A stretch of 64,000 bases of DNA from Diaphorobacter nitroreducens. GTDB taxonomy: Bacteria; Pseudomonadota; Gammaproteobacteria; Burkholderiales; Burkholderiaceae_C. The translations under genes were made by a program, and so were the position numbers. Positions 58,401-64,000 of the stretch are shown one piece after another. Within the stretch, counting starts at the first letter, position 1; each line of letters starts with the position of its first letter. The stretch is from assembly GCA_003755025.1 (NCBI GenBank), contig RJVL01000005.1, positions 108,692 through 172,691 on the forward strand, read 5' to 3'. Below the pieces are notes generated by a model. That model searched no databases. It was not told the DNA's origin and saw only the letters and a program-made list of their open reading frames with translations.

Positions 58401-58511
58401 GCGATGGAACTCGGCGTGAACCACTACCTGGGCAAGCCCTACTCCGACGAGGAGCTGATGAGCCTGGTGCGCCACTACGCCAGCCTGAACACGGAGGCAG
58501 TGACCGCCTGA
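52431..58511 (+). CDS. chpA: Hybrid chemosensory kinase ChpA/PilL
   Basis: The product is 2026 aa. The first about 620 residues are helical with no clear phospho-His. Three Hpt-type domains follow: phospho-His in AFHTLKGSSRMVG (about 728), AHSLAGSSATVG (about 1080) and ALHTLKGSARLAG (about 1289). They are separated by long acidic/Ala-Pro linkers. Then come a dimerisation helix pair, the ATPase domain (NCVGHGIEEPE, RDDGAGLN, GRGIGMDVV, about 1560-1720), a CheW-like domain and a C-terminal receiver (ILVVDDSITVRRV, LSDIEMPRMDG, about 1899-2020). It phosphorylates PilG and PilH. Last gene of the operon; a strong terminator follows. Confidence 0.94.
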   Translation: MSSVDAANAQGADWAQGEQDLGPLAWVLDELRKSLDGAVKAMRRFVRDAEIARESDLASLDAGPLRIARQQLHQASGALEMVGMAPPALLLRAMETAVQRFVQRPETCSDDAAAVIERASFALIEYLEHVLAGKSVSPVALFPQYREAQTLAGGERVHPADLWPVERRFHDPDVPVAAAPLPYGSEARARLDSAVLRLVKNADPGAAADMQTTCLGFAAAQTDRQARAFWKICAGFFEALAQQALNPDLYAKRVASRVLMQYATLAKGDTAISDRLVQDLLFFCAQAVVPATAEAASRMPVLTAVRRAFDLNRYQPVDYDQPRFGLFDPAILAQARKRIAAATETWSALAGGDRNKLKPAADQFSLVCDSLRKLHPDSESLALALTRALEATTRSGEPPSAALAMEVATSVLYLQASFEELDAAQQYMAERAARLSERLDSVVAGGESQPLEPWMEELYRRVSDHQTMGSVVGELRATLAEAEKSMDQFFRSPEDMTLLASVPGSLQQMRGVLSVLGLDQASLAVVRMRDTVERMLTNDLPEEERPQVFEKLGNSLGALGFLIDMLSYQRAMARKLFVYDEELGELRVLMGRARAQLPHPGAHDQEAPAVPALELPFPDAPEPAAAAVVESATPSALADIDFSLLDVDATTSEDAVSAVAAPEEPALPVVPSSNVAAAALPEDDSEDELLDIFLEEAREVVATGLSAIDALRAAPGDLSEQTTLRRAFHTLKGSSRMVGLNEFGEAAWSMEQTLNAWLAEQKPIKEALLQLSSEALGAFGRWADDIAAGAADPWKAEAFRVAADAMRTDGTLLPLGVPSSDSADTTAAVAPQVPAEPLLSDEPVLSVPDLPEPAAEPQAFAIEPPAPLEAVDAHANAAALEFDLVLPDVDVPSQDATAGHEEVGGDFVDTFIDVDEADQAVLPVEEVPAAPETVTEEVDFSLFEAALQATDAPAQEVGEPASTVAADTVAEPADNASAVRQDETFFIGTDGVQPEFILDEEPAADVPSAQAAETVAGTDGPVEEAVDEAVKVIEHLRIGIPLYNVYLNEADEWSRRLVTALQEWSLELHQPLPDSAVALAHSLAGSSATVGFSALSNLARTLEHTLQHVQLLQQGLPEHAQAFNAAAEDIRRLLHQFAAGFLKEPSASVLEQLNEILQTEVISGMVSLEDRAFAEAEAQAFETQEPAPATPQGTVHATAVDEPAAPSPVVAPTLPVSRDRVIGDTVAPAVPTTVDIDDDIDALDNIDPDLFPIFEEEAVELLPTLGGALRQWSSRPENLGARSELLRALHTLKGSARLAGAMRLGEMAHRMETAVEQIDTETVAAADIEPLLVSFDALQASFDALRATGAEPAVPAAEHGQDAQVVQSAPAPGLSQPLAPPVALRAPLGAAPAPAPLRAAGGHSVRVRSQLLDRLVNQAGEVMIARSRLDVRMSQLRSSLTDLSGNLERLRQQLRDIEVQAESQMQSRLALSKDMAAGFDPLEFDRFTRVQELTRMMAESVNDVATVQRNMQRAMEDAEDDLIAQGRQARELQRDLLRTRMVEFEGISERLYAVVRQASKETGKQIKLDISGGSIEMDRGVLDRMTPAFEHLLRNCVGHGIEEPETRAAAGKAPVGSISIDLRHEGNDVSVAFRDDGAGLNIARIRDKAVAQGLIAPDAQLSDGEAANLIFMPGFSTASEITGLSGRGIGMDVVRSEVNALGGRIETSTEAGKGTSFRMVLPLTTAVTQVVMLRAGNLTIGVPANLVEIVRRSSGTELDAAYASHTFSDGLEDLPFYWAGALLQSSSRSTEVTGKSRPVVILRSASQRIAMHVDEVLGNQEVVVKNLGPQLSRLPGLAGMSVLASGTVVLIYNPVALATVYGDQVRAATHAPAVDQAGAVVAAEGGTPAASLLVPVQQVPLILVVDDSITVRRVTQRLLQREGYRVALAADGLQALERLQEERPAVVLSDIEMPRMDGFDLARNIRSDAALQDLPIIMITSRIAQKHRDHAMELGVNHYLGKPYSDEELMSLVRHYASLNTEAVTA

Positions 58512-58536
58512 CGGCGACGCAGTCCAGCGTCACCCA

Positions 58537-58574
58537 GGCCCGGCAGGCTGCACGCCTGCCGGGCCTTGTCTTTT
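58537..58574 (+). terminator. Rho-independent terminator of the pilG-chpA operon
   Basis: A perfect 11-bp stem, GGCCCGGCAGG (58537-58547) with CCTGCCGGGCC (58555-58565), 7-nt loop, followed by TTGTCTTTT. It lies 25 bp after the chpA stop. Confidence 0.93.
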
Positions 58575-58636
58575 GTGCACCGGGGCGATGCCCTCGGATA
58601 ACGGGCCGATGCGGTGGTTGGCCGTAAAATTGCCGC

Positions 58637-59236
58637 ATGCCTGCCGATACCGCGCCCATGAATCTGACGCACCACTTCCTGATCGCCATGCCGGGCGTGG
58701 AAGATGCCTCTTTTTCGCGCAGTGTGGTGTATTTGTGCGAGCACAGCGAGCGCGGCGCGCTGGGGTTGATCATCAACAAACCCACGCCTATCAGCCTGGA
58801 AGGGCTGTTCGAGAAGGTGGACCTGTCCCTCGGGCGAGAGGATCTCACGCTGCAGCCGGTATTCCAGGGCGGCCCGGTACAGACCGAGCGCGGCTTCGTG
58901 CTGCACGAGGCCATGCGCGGCCCGCAGGAGAGCGAGGACGAGTCGCCCTACGCCTCCACGATGACCATCCCCGGCGGGCTGGAAATGACCACTTCCAAGG
59001 ATGTGCTGGAGGCGTTGGCCCATGGTGCGGGCCCACGGCGCGTCCTCGTGACGCTGGGCTACTCGGCCTGGGGCGAAGGCCAACTGGAGTCCGAATTGGC
59101 CGAAAACAGCTGGCTCACCGTGGGTGCGGACGTGTCGGTCATCTTTGAAACGCCTGTGCAAGAGCGCTATGACCGTGCTCTGGGGTTGCTGGGCCTGCAG
59201 TCGTGGATGCTGTCGCCCGAAGCGGGGCATGCATGA
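58637..59236 (+). CDS. yqgE: YqgE/AlgH family protein
   Basis: The product is 199 aa (UPF0301). LTHHFLIAMPGVEDASFSRS starts the conserved domain, and GLIINKPTP and VFQGGPVQTERGFVLH are the family motifs. In Pseudomonas a homologue is called AlgH, but the molecular function is unknown. M1 at 58637 was taken; the ATG at 58658 (MNLTHHFL) is also plausible. A TAAAAT -10-like element lies at 58625-58630. The stop overlaps ruvX as ATGA. Confidence 0.92.
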   Translation: MPADTAPMNLTHHFLIAMPGVEDASFSRSVVYLCEHSERGALGLIINKPTPISLEGLFEKVDLSLGREDLTLQPVFQGGPVQTERGFVLHEAMRGPQESEDESPYASTMTIPGGLEMTTSKDVLEALAHGAGPRRVLVTLGYSAWGEGQLESELAENSWLTVGADVSVIFETPVQERYDRALGLLGLQSWMLSPEAGHA

Positions 59237-59652
59237 GCGGCCAGCCTGCTCCAGCCGTCGTCCCCGCGCATTTCCAATCCTTTCTGGCTTTCGATTACGG
59301 GCTCAAGCGCACCGGCGTCGCCGTGGGTACGCGCATGCTGCGCAGCGCCACGCCCCAGGGCACGATCCGCGCGGAGGGCGATGCCCGCTTCGCCCAGGTG
59401 GCCGACCGCATCCGCGAGTGGCAGCCCGATGCCCTGGTGGTGGGCGTGCCGCTGCATCCCGACGGGGCTGCCCATGAGAACACCGCCCGTGCGCTCAAGT
59501 TCGCGCGCCAGCTGCGCGGGCGCTTCGGCCTGCCGGTCTTCGAGGTGGACGAGCGCTACAGCACCACCGAGGCCCTTTCTGCGGGCGCGGCTGATGCCGA
59601 CGCCGCGTCGGCCTGCATCATCCTGGAACAGTTTTTGAGGAACCTGCCATGA
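59233..59652 (+). CDS. ruvX: YqgF/RuvX RNase H-fold nuclease
   Basis: The product is 139 aa. LAFDYGLKRTGVAVGTR carries the first catalytic Asp, with further acidic residues in VVGVPLHPDG, FEVDERYSTTEA and the C-terminal DADAASA. Homologues process the 16S rRNA 5' end, and Holliday-junction resolution was also proposed. The ATG at 59233 overlaps yqgE by ATGA. The frame upstream to 59203 has no site. The stop overlaps pyrR by ATGA. Confidence 0.93.
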   Translation: MSGQPAPAVVPAHFQSFLAFDYGLKRTGVAVGTRMLRSATPQGTIRAEGDARFAQVADRIREWQPDALVVGVPLHPDGAAHENTARALKFARQLRGRFGLPVFEVDERYSTTEALSAGAADADAASACIILEQFLRNLP

Positions 59653-60182
59653 GTTCTGCTACGACCCCGCCGGGTGCCACGCGCCCGGGCCATCTCACGC
59701 TGGATGCCGAGGCGCTGTACGCCGAGCTGCTGCGCGGCGTGCGCATGCTGCGCGAATCTGACACTTACTTGGCGGGCATCGCCTCGGGCGGTGCTTGGCT
59801 GGCCGAGCGTCTGCAAAAGGACCTGGGCTTGCCGGGCCAGGCCGGGGTGCTGTCGTCCGCCATGCACCGCGACGATTTCTCCCAGCGGGGCCTGGCTTCC
59901 AGCGCGCAGACCACGCTGCCGTTCGACGTGAATGGTGCGGACATCCTGGTGCTGGACGATGTGCTCTACACCGGCCGCACCATCCGCGCCGTACTCAATG
60001 AGCTGTTCGACTACGGCCGCCCGGCGCGCGTGCGCCTGGCGGTGCTGGTGGACCGCGGCGGCCGCGAGCTGCCGGTGGCCGCCGAGTTCGCTGCGGCGCG
60101 CGTGGCGCTGCCGCCCACGCAATCGCTGGCACTGGCCCGCAGCGAGGCCGGCGCTTTCCATTTCGACGTCAAAGAGGTCTGA
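59649..60182 (+). CDS. pyrR: Pyrimidine regulatory protein PyrR / uracil phosphoribosyltransferase-type
   Basis: Phosphoribosyltransferase fold of 177 aa; the PRPP motif is [18 protein letters not shown]. Conserved [13 protein letters not shown] and [13 protein letters not shown] also fit PyrR. In Firmicutes PyrR binds pyr mRNA. In proteobacteria its regulatory role is less clear, and I see no PyrR-type attenuator leader here, since the gene is preceded directly by ruvX (ATGA overlap). It precedes pyrB by 2 bp. Confidence 0.9.
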   Translation: MSSATTPPGATRPGHLTLDAEALYAELLRGVRMLRESDTYLAGIASGGAWLAERLQKDLGLPGQAGVLSSAMHRDDFSQRGLASSAQTTLPFDVNGADILVLDDVLYTGRTIRAVLNELFDYGRPARVRLAVLVDRGGRELPVAAEFAAARVALPPTQSLALARSEAGAFHFDVKEV

Positions 60183-60184
60183 CG

Positions 60185-61147
60185 GTGCTGTACAAGCGCA
60201 ACCCCCAACTCAACAAGAACGGCGAGCTGATCCACCTGCTGTCGATCGAGGGCCTGCCCAAGGACATCGTCACGCACATCCTGGACACGGCCACCAACTT
60301 CGTCAGCGTCCAGGAGCGCGAGGTCAAGAAGGTGCCGCTGCTGCGCGGCAAGAGCGTGTTCAACCTGTTCTTCGAGAACAGCACGCGCACGCGCACCACG
60401 TTCGAGATCGCGGCCAAGCGCCTGTCGGCCGACGTGTTCAATCTGGATATCGCGCGCAGCTCCACCGCCAAGGGCGAGACGCTGCTGGACACCATCGACA
60501 ACCTGAGCGCCATGGCGGCGGACATCTTCGTCGTGCGCCACAGCGAATCGGGCGCGCCCTACCTGATCGCACAGCATGTGGCACCGCACGTGCACGTGGT
60601 GAACGCCGGGGACGGCCGGCACTCGCACCCCACGCAGGGGCTGCTGGACATGTACACCATCCGCCATTACAAGAAGGACTTCTCCAACCTCACGGTGGCC
60701 ATCGTGGGCGACGTGCTGCATTCGCGCGTGGCGCGATCGGACATCCATGCCCTGACCACCCTGGGCGCAGCCGAGGTGCGCGTGGTGGGCCCACGCACGC
60801 TGGTGCCTTCCGACATGGCGCAGATGGGCGTGCGGGTGTTCCACAACCTGGAGGAAGGCATCAAAGGCTGCGACGTGGTCATCACACTGCGCCTGCAGAA
60901 CGAGCGCATGAGCGGTGCGCTGCTGCCTTCCAGCCAAGAGTACTTCAAGAGCTTCGGACTCACGCCCGAGAAGCTGCGGCTGGCCAAACCCGATGCCATC
61001 GTCATGCACCCGGGCCCCATCAACCGCGGCGTGGAGATCGACTCCGCCGTGGTGGACGGTCCGCAGGCCGTGATCCTGCCGCAGGTCACCTTCGGCATCG
61101 CGGTGCGCATGGCGGTCATGTCCATCGTGGCAGGGAATGAAGCATGA
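60185..61147 (+). CDS. pyrB: Aspartate carbamoyltransferase catalytic subunit
   Basis: First committed step of pyrimidine synthesis; 320 aa. The carbamoyl-phosphate loop is [14 protein letters not shown], and [13 protein letters not shown] is the conserved C-terminal motif. The start is GTG (GTG CTG TAC AAG), two bases after the pyrR stop. There is no pyrI regulatory gene. A dihydroorotase-like gene follows, so the enzyme is probably of the class that needs this inactive partner for assembly. Confidence 0.95.
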   Translation: MLYKRNPQLNKNGELIHLLSIEGLPKDIVTHILDTATNFVSVQEREVKKVPLLRGKSVFNLFFENSTRTRTTFEIAAKRLSADVFNLDIARSSTAKGETLLDTIDNLSAMAADIFVVRHSESGAPYLIAQHVAPHVHVVNAGDGRHSHPTQGLLDMYTIRHYKKDFSNLTVAIVGDVLHSRVARSDIHALTTLGAAEVRVVGPRTLVPSDMAQMGVRVFHNLEEGIKGCDVVITLRLQNERMSGALLPSSQEYFKSFGLTPEKLRLAKPDAIVMHPGPINRGVEIDSAVVDGPQAVILPQVTFGIAVRMAVMSIVAGNEA

Positions 61148-61280
61148 CCTCGCTGAGCCGCTTCGCGCCTTCCCCCCAGGGGGATGCCGCGCGCACGGCG
61201 GGGCGGCCCTTGCACGGCGGCCCCGACCTGGGTTGCCCCAGTTTCATGGGGTGTGGGTGGCGCACGGCGCCATGGATCAC

Positions 61281-61352
61281 CCGGATGACTCATTTGCTAT
61301 TGTTTTGATAGCTGCTAGCGCTTGTGGGACGGGCGCTAACGGCCAATTTGGC
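61281..61352. repeat. Dispersed palindromic repeat, copy 7
   Basis: TTTTGATAGCTGCTAGCGCTTG, read in two overlapping halves, is the best match to the family core; the right arm GGGCGCTAAC is shortened. The element fills the gap between pyrB and pyrX. The preceding about 100 bp (61160-61260) are GC-rich with short inverted repeats (CCCCCCAGGGGG-like) and no gene. Confidence 0.8.
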
Positions 61353-61360
61353 TTAGAACC

Positions 61361-62656
61361 ATGAAAATCCTCATCCAGAACGGCCGCGTCATCGACCCCG
61401 CCAGCGGCCTCGACAAGGTGTGCAACGTGGCGCTGGCGGCGGGCCGCATCATCGCGGTGGACCGCGAGCCCCAGGGTTTCACGCCCACCCGCGTGATCGA
61501 TGCCAGCGGCTGCCTGGTGCTGCCGGGTCTGGTGGACCTGGCGGCGCGCCTGCGCGAGCCGGGGCATGAGCATGAGGGCATGCTGGAGTCCGAGATGGCG
61601 GCGGCCGTCGCGGGTGGCGTGACCAGCCTGGTCTGCCCGCCCGACACCGACCCGGTGCTCGACGAGCCTGGCCTGGTGCAGATGCTCAAGTTCCGCGCCG
61701 AGAAGCTGCACCAGGCGCGGCTGTTCCCGTTGGGCGCAGTCACGCGTGGGCTGGCCGGCGAGGTGCTGACCGAGATGGCCGAGCTGACGGAGTCCGGCTG
61801 CGTGGGCTTCAGCCAGGCCGAGGTGCCGCTGACCAGCACCCAGGTGCTGCAGCGCGCGCTGCAGTACGCCGCGACCTACGGCTACACCGTCTGGCTGCGC
61901 CCGCAGGAACTGCACCTGGGCAAGGGCGTGGCCGCCAGCGGCCCCCTGGCCACACGGTTGGGCCTGTCGGGCGTGCCCGTGGCAGCGGAGACGATCGCAC
62001 TGCACACCATCTTCGAGTTGCTCAAAACCACGGGCGCGCGCGTGCACCTGTGCCGCCTGTCCAGCAGCGCGGGGGTGGATCTGGTGCGGCAGGCCAAGGC
62101 GGCCGGCCTGCCGGTGAGCTGCGACGTGAGCATCAACTCGCTCATGCTCACCGATGCGGACATCGGCTACTTCGACAGCCGCGCACGCCTCACGCCGCCG
62201 CTGCGCCAGCAGCGCGACCGCGATGCGCTGGCCGCGGCGCTGCTGGATGGCACCATCGACGCGTTGGTGTCCGACCACACGCCGGTGGACGAGGATGCCA
62301 AAGCTCTGCCATTTGCCGAGGCCGAGCCCGGCGCGACGGGGCTGGAGTTGCTTCTGTCCGTGGCGCTCAAGTGGTCGCAGGAAGGCGGCGCGCCGCTGCA
62401 GCGTGCGCTGGCCGTGATCACGGCAGAGCCCGCGCGGGTGCTGGGCACGTCGCTGGGCACGCTGCAGGCCAGCGTGGGCCGCATTATCGAAGGCGGGGTG
62501 GGCGACCTGTGCGTGCTGGACCCTGCGGCGCATTGGACCGTGCAGGCCGACGCACTGGCCAGCCAGGGCAAGCACACGCCGTTCTCGACCTATGAACTGC
62601 CGGGCCGGGTGCGCTGCACGCTGGTGGGCGGCCAGGTCGCGTTCGAGCGCGGCTGA
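61361..62656 (+). CDS. pyrX: Inactive dihydroorotase homologue PyrX (PyrC')
   Basis: Amidohydrolase fold of 431 aa. In active dihydroorotases the first metal motif is D-x-H-x-H followed by REPG. Here it is VDLAARLREPG: both histidines are gone. The carboxylated Lys is replaced too (GFSQAEVP), while the late SDHTPVDED is kept. Loss of the zinc ligands means it should not hydrolyse. This matches the non-catalytic PyrC' subunit of Pseudomonas-type aspartate transcarbamoylase, which forms dodecamers with PyrB. The position right after pyrB fits this. A catalytic dihydroorotase must exist elsewhere in the genome. Confidence 0.92.
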   Translation: MKILIQNGRVIDPASGLDKVCNVALAAGRIIAVDREPQGFTPTRVIDASGCLVLPGLVDLAARLREPGHEHEGMLESEMAAAVAGGVTSLVCPPDTDPVLDEPGLVQMLKFRAEKLHQARLFPLGAVTRGLAGEVLTEMAELTESGCVGFSQAEVPLTSTQVLQRALQYAATYGYTVWLRPQELHLGKGVAASGPLATRLGLSGVPVAAETIALHTIFELLKTTGARVHLCRLSSSAGVDLVRQAKAAGLPVSCDVSINSLMLTDADIGYFDSRARLTPPLRQQRDRDALAAALLDGTIDALVSDHTPVDEDAKALPFAEAEPGATGLELLLSVALKWSQEGGAPLQRALAVITAEPARVLGTSLGTLQASVGRIIEGGVGDLCVLDPAAHWTVQADALASQGKHTPFSTYELPGRVRCTLVGGQVAFERG

Positions 62657-62675
62657 GCGACGCCGGCACACGCAC

Positions 62676-63416
62676 ATGCTGCGGGGATTACGGGCCTGCT
62701 GGCGGGTGTTGCGGCTGGTGCTGCACGCTGCACAGGGGTTGCTCGTGGTGGCGTTGCGCTTTCCCCGCCTATCGGTGGAGCAGCAGCAGGCGCGGGTGCA
62801 GGCGTGGGCGCTGGGCCTGCTGGCCTGCGCGGGGGTCACGCTGGAGGTGCGCGGCACCCCGCCGAGCCAGGGGCCGGTGCTGCTGGTGGCCAACCATCTG
62901 TCCTGGCTCGACATCCCGGTGATGCATGCGGCGCGCTACTGCCGCTTCATCTCCAAGTCCGACGTGCAGGCTTGGCCCATCGTCGGCACGCTCGCCACGG
63001 CAGCGGGCACGCTGTACATCGAGCGCGCGTCGCGGCGCGATGCCCTGCGCATGGTGGGCAGCATGCGGGATGCCCTGTTGCGGGGCGAAATACTCGCGGT
63101 GTTTCCCGAAGGCACGACCGGCGACGGTCGCACGCTGCTGCCCTTTCACCCCAACCTGTTGCAGGCTGCGCTGCAGGCGGACGTGCCTGTGCAGCCCATC
63201 GGCCTGCGCTTCGTGGACCGCGCAAGCGGCCAGACCACCCACGCCCCGAGCTACATCGGCGACGAAACGCTGGTGGGCTCCATCTGGCGCACGCTCACCG
63301 CGCCGCCCATCACGGCGGTGGCGCATTTCGGCATTCCCGAGCGTGCGCAGGGGCGCGACCGCCGGGTGTGGGGCCAGGCATTGCATGCCGCAGTGGACGA
63401 TCTGCGCCAACGCTGA
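62676..63416 (+). CDS. 1-acyl-sn-glycerol-3-phosphate acyltransferase (PlsC-like)
   Basis: Membrane-associated acyltransferase of 246 aa in phospholipid synthesis. The catalytic H-x4-D motif is ANHLSWLDIPV (about 73-79), and the phosphate-binding motif is FPEGTTGDGRT. An N-terminal hydrophobic helix (VLRLVLHAAQGLLVVAL) anchors it. The ATG at 62676 starts 19 bp after the pyrX stop. The frame is open to 62592, but that part overlaps pyrX. Confidence 0.9.
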   Translation: MLRGLRACWRVLRLVLHAAQGLLVVALRFPRLSVEQQQARVQAWALGLLACAGVTLEVRGTPPSQGPVLLVANHLSWLDIPVMHAARYCRFISKSDVQAWPIVGTLATAAGTLYIERASRRDALRMVGSMRDALLRGEILAVFPEGTTGDGRTLLPFHPNLLQAALQADVPVQPIGLRFVDRASGQTTHAPSYIGDETLVGSIWRTLTAPPITAVAHFGIPERAQGRDRRVWGQALHAAVDDLRQR

Positions 63417-63440
63417 ATAGCCTCCTGCTGTCGCCAAAAG

Positions 63441-63456
63441 TGCACATGTGTGTGCA
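63441..63456. promoter_or_regulatory. Inverted repeat TGCACA-N4-TGTGCA upstream of the Yip1-family gene
   Basis: Perfect 6-bp arms around TGTG, in the 130-bp gap after plsC. It looks like an operator for a dimeric regulator or a short hairpin. A TTTACA hexamer lies 20 bp downstream, with no well-spaced -10. Confidence 0.3.
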
Positions 63457-63546
63457 ACGGGGCTGTAACGGTCTGTTTACATCCATCGCATCGACATGCG
63501 CCTGCAGTATGGTGCGCCTCTTTGCCAATAACCGAGGGAGGGATGT

Positions 63547-64000
63547 ATGCAACTGATGGAGCGCGTGAAGGGGATTTTGCTCAAGCCCCGCGAGACCTGG
63601 GCCGCCATTGATGGGGAGCCTGCCGATACGGCACGCCTGTTCACGGGTTACCTGATGATCCTCGCGGCCATTCCGGCCGTCTGCGGATTCATCGGCATGT
63701 CGCTGATCGGCATGGGAGGCTTTGGCTTCAGCATGCGCGTGCCGGTGCTCGCCGGGCTGGCCAACATGGCCGTGTCCTATGTGTTGAGCCTGGTCGGCGT
63801 GTATGTGCTGGCCCTGGTCATCAATGCGTTGGCACCCACGTTCGGCGGCACCCAGAACCAGGGACAGGCGCTCAAGGTCGCGGTCTACGCCAGCACGGCC
63901 GCCATGCTGGGCGGCGTGTTCAGCCTGTTGCCGGCGCTGGCCATCCTGGGCCTGGTGGCGGCGCTGTATTCGCTGTACCTGCTGTACCTGGGCCTGCCGC
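63547..64000 (+). CDS. Yip1-family membrane protein (partial, C-terminus outside window)
   Basis: The first 151 residues are visible. MQLMERVKGILLKPRETWAAI is the typical start of bacterial Yip1-domain proteins, followed by at least four hydrophobic segments (GYLMILAAIPAVCGFIGMSL, VSYVLSLVGVYVLALVI, TAAMLGGVFSLLPALAIL, LVAALYSLYLLYLGLP). Function unknown. The ATG at 63547 has GAGGGAGGG upstream; an out-of-frame ATG lies four bases earlier. The gene runs off the right edge. Confidence 0.85.
   Translation, partial: MQLMERVKGILLKPRETWAAIDGEPADTARLFTGYLMILAAIPAVCGFIGMSLIGMGGFGFSMRVPVLAGLANMAVSYVLSLVGVYVLALVINALAPTFGGTQNQGQALKVAVYASTAAMLGGVFSLLPALAILGLVAALYSLYLLYLGLP

Noticed and set aside
61137-61364. 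75-aa ORF between pyrB and pyrX
   Set aside because: It overlaps the pyrB end and the dispersed repeat and shows no coding character.

Overview
The window is high-GC chromosomal DNA from a betaproteobacterium, most likely Comamonadaceae (Acidovorax/Alicycliphilus/Diaphorobacter-like). The family assignment is inference from gene content and order: a lysine/alanine-rich histone H1-like protein beside class Ia ribonucleotide reductase, the ccsA-like/pilS/pilR/ampD block divergent from ffh, dusB-fis-purH, a pilGHIJ-chpA cluster, and yqgE-ruvX-pyrR-pyrB-pyrX. A family of short imperfect-palindromic intergenic repeats (core close to AGCTGCTAGCGCTTG) occurs at least seven times.

Layout. 1-5165: partial H1-like gene, nrdB and nrdA (minus strand), with two NrdR boxes overlapping the nrdA promoter. 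5166-10002: minus-strand run of a CcsA-like membrane protein, a small metal-site protein, pilS, pilR and ampD. 10094-19376: ffh, miaB, a secreted protein of unknown function, tRNA-Met(CAT), an enoyl-CoA hydratase, an M61 peptidase, dsbC, a UbiH-type monooxygenase and a MOSC protein. 19502-20596: ychF.

20588-35541 is an integrative island inserted at the 3' end of ychF. Its boundaries are supported by a 10-bp direct repeat (the last bases of ychF) and by clusters of GGGGGTA(C) motifs at both ends. Its left part holds a P4-type integrase, a Fic protein with an autoinhibitory motif and a promoter studded with AATGGGGTA boxes, and a type I restriction-modification system (hsdR, hsdM, hsdS). This system is translationally coupled to an ABC-type AAA ATPase and an HNH nuclease that resemble Septu PtuA/PtuB. 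HsdS carries an unusual C-terminal extension of about 140 residues. The right part is a remnant of an SPI-7/PFGI-1-type conjugative element: a second tyrosine recombinase, about 600 bp of hairpin-rich non-coding DNA, and an STY4528-family replication protein.

35707-48504: GNAT acetyltransferase, M20 amidohydrolase with a Bug/TctC-type binding protein and divergent LysR regulator, YqaA-like membrane protein, dusB-fis-purH, a membrane-anchored cytochrome c, a PhoD-type phosphatase, hemL and a ThiD-like kinase. 48560-58511: rubredoxin followed by the twitching-motility chemosensory operon pilG-pilH-pilI-pilJ-chpA, closed by a strong terminator. 58637-64000: yqgE-ruvX-pyrR-pyrB, then a catalytically dead dihydroorotase homologue (pyrX), plsC and a partial Yip1-family membrane gene.

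As working units, pilSR controls type IV pilus transcription and pilGHIJ-chpA controls pilus motility. The island is a defence island whose operon overlaps suggest that restriction and the ATPase/HNH pair act as one assembly.
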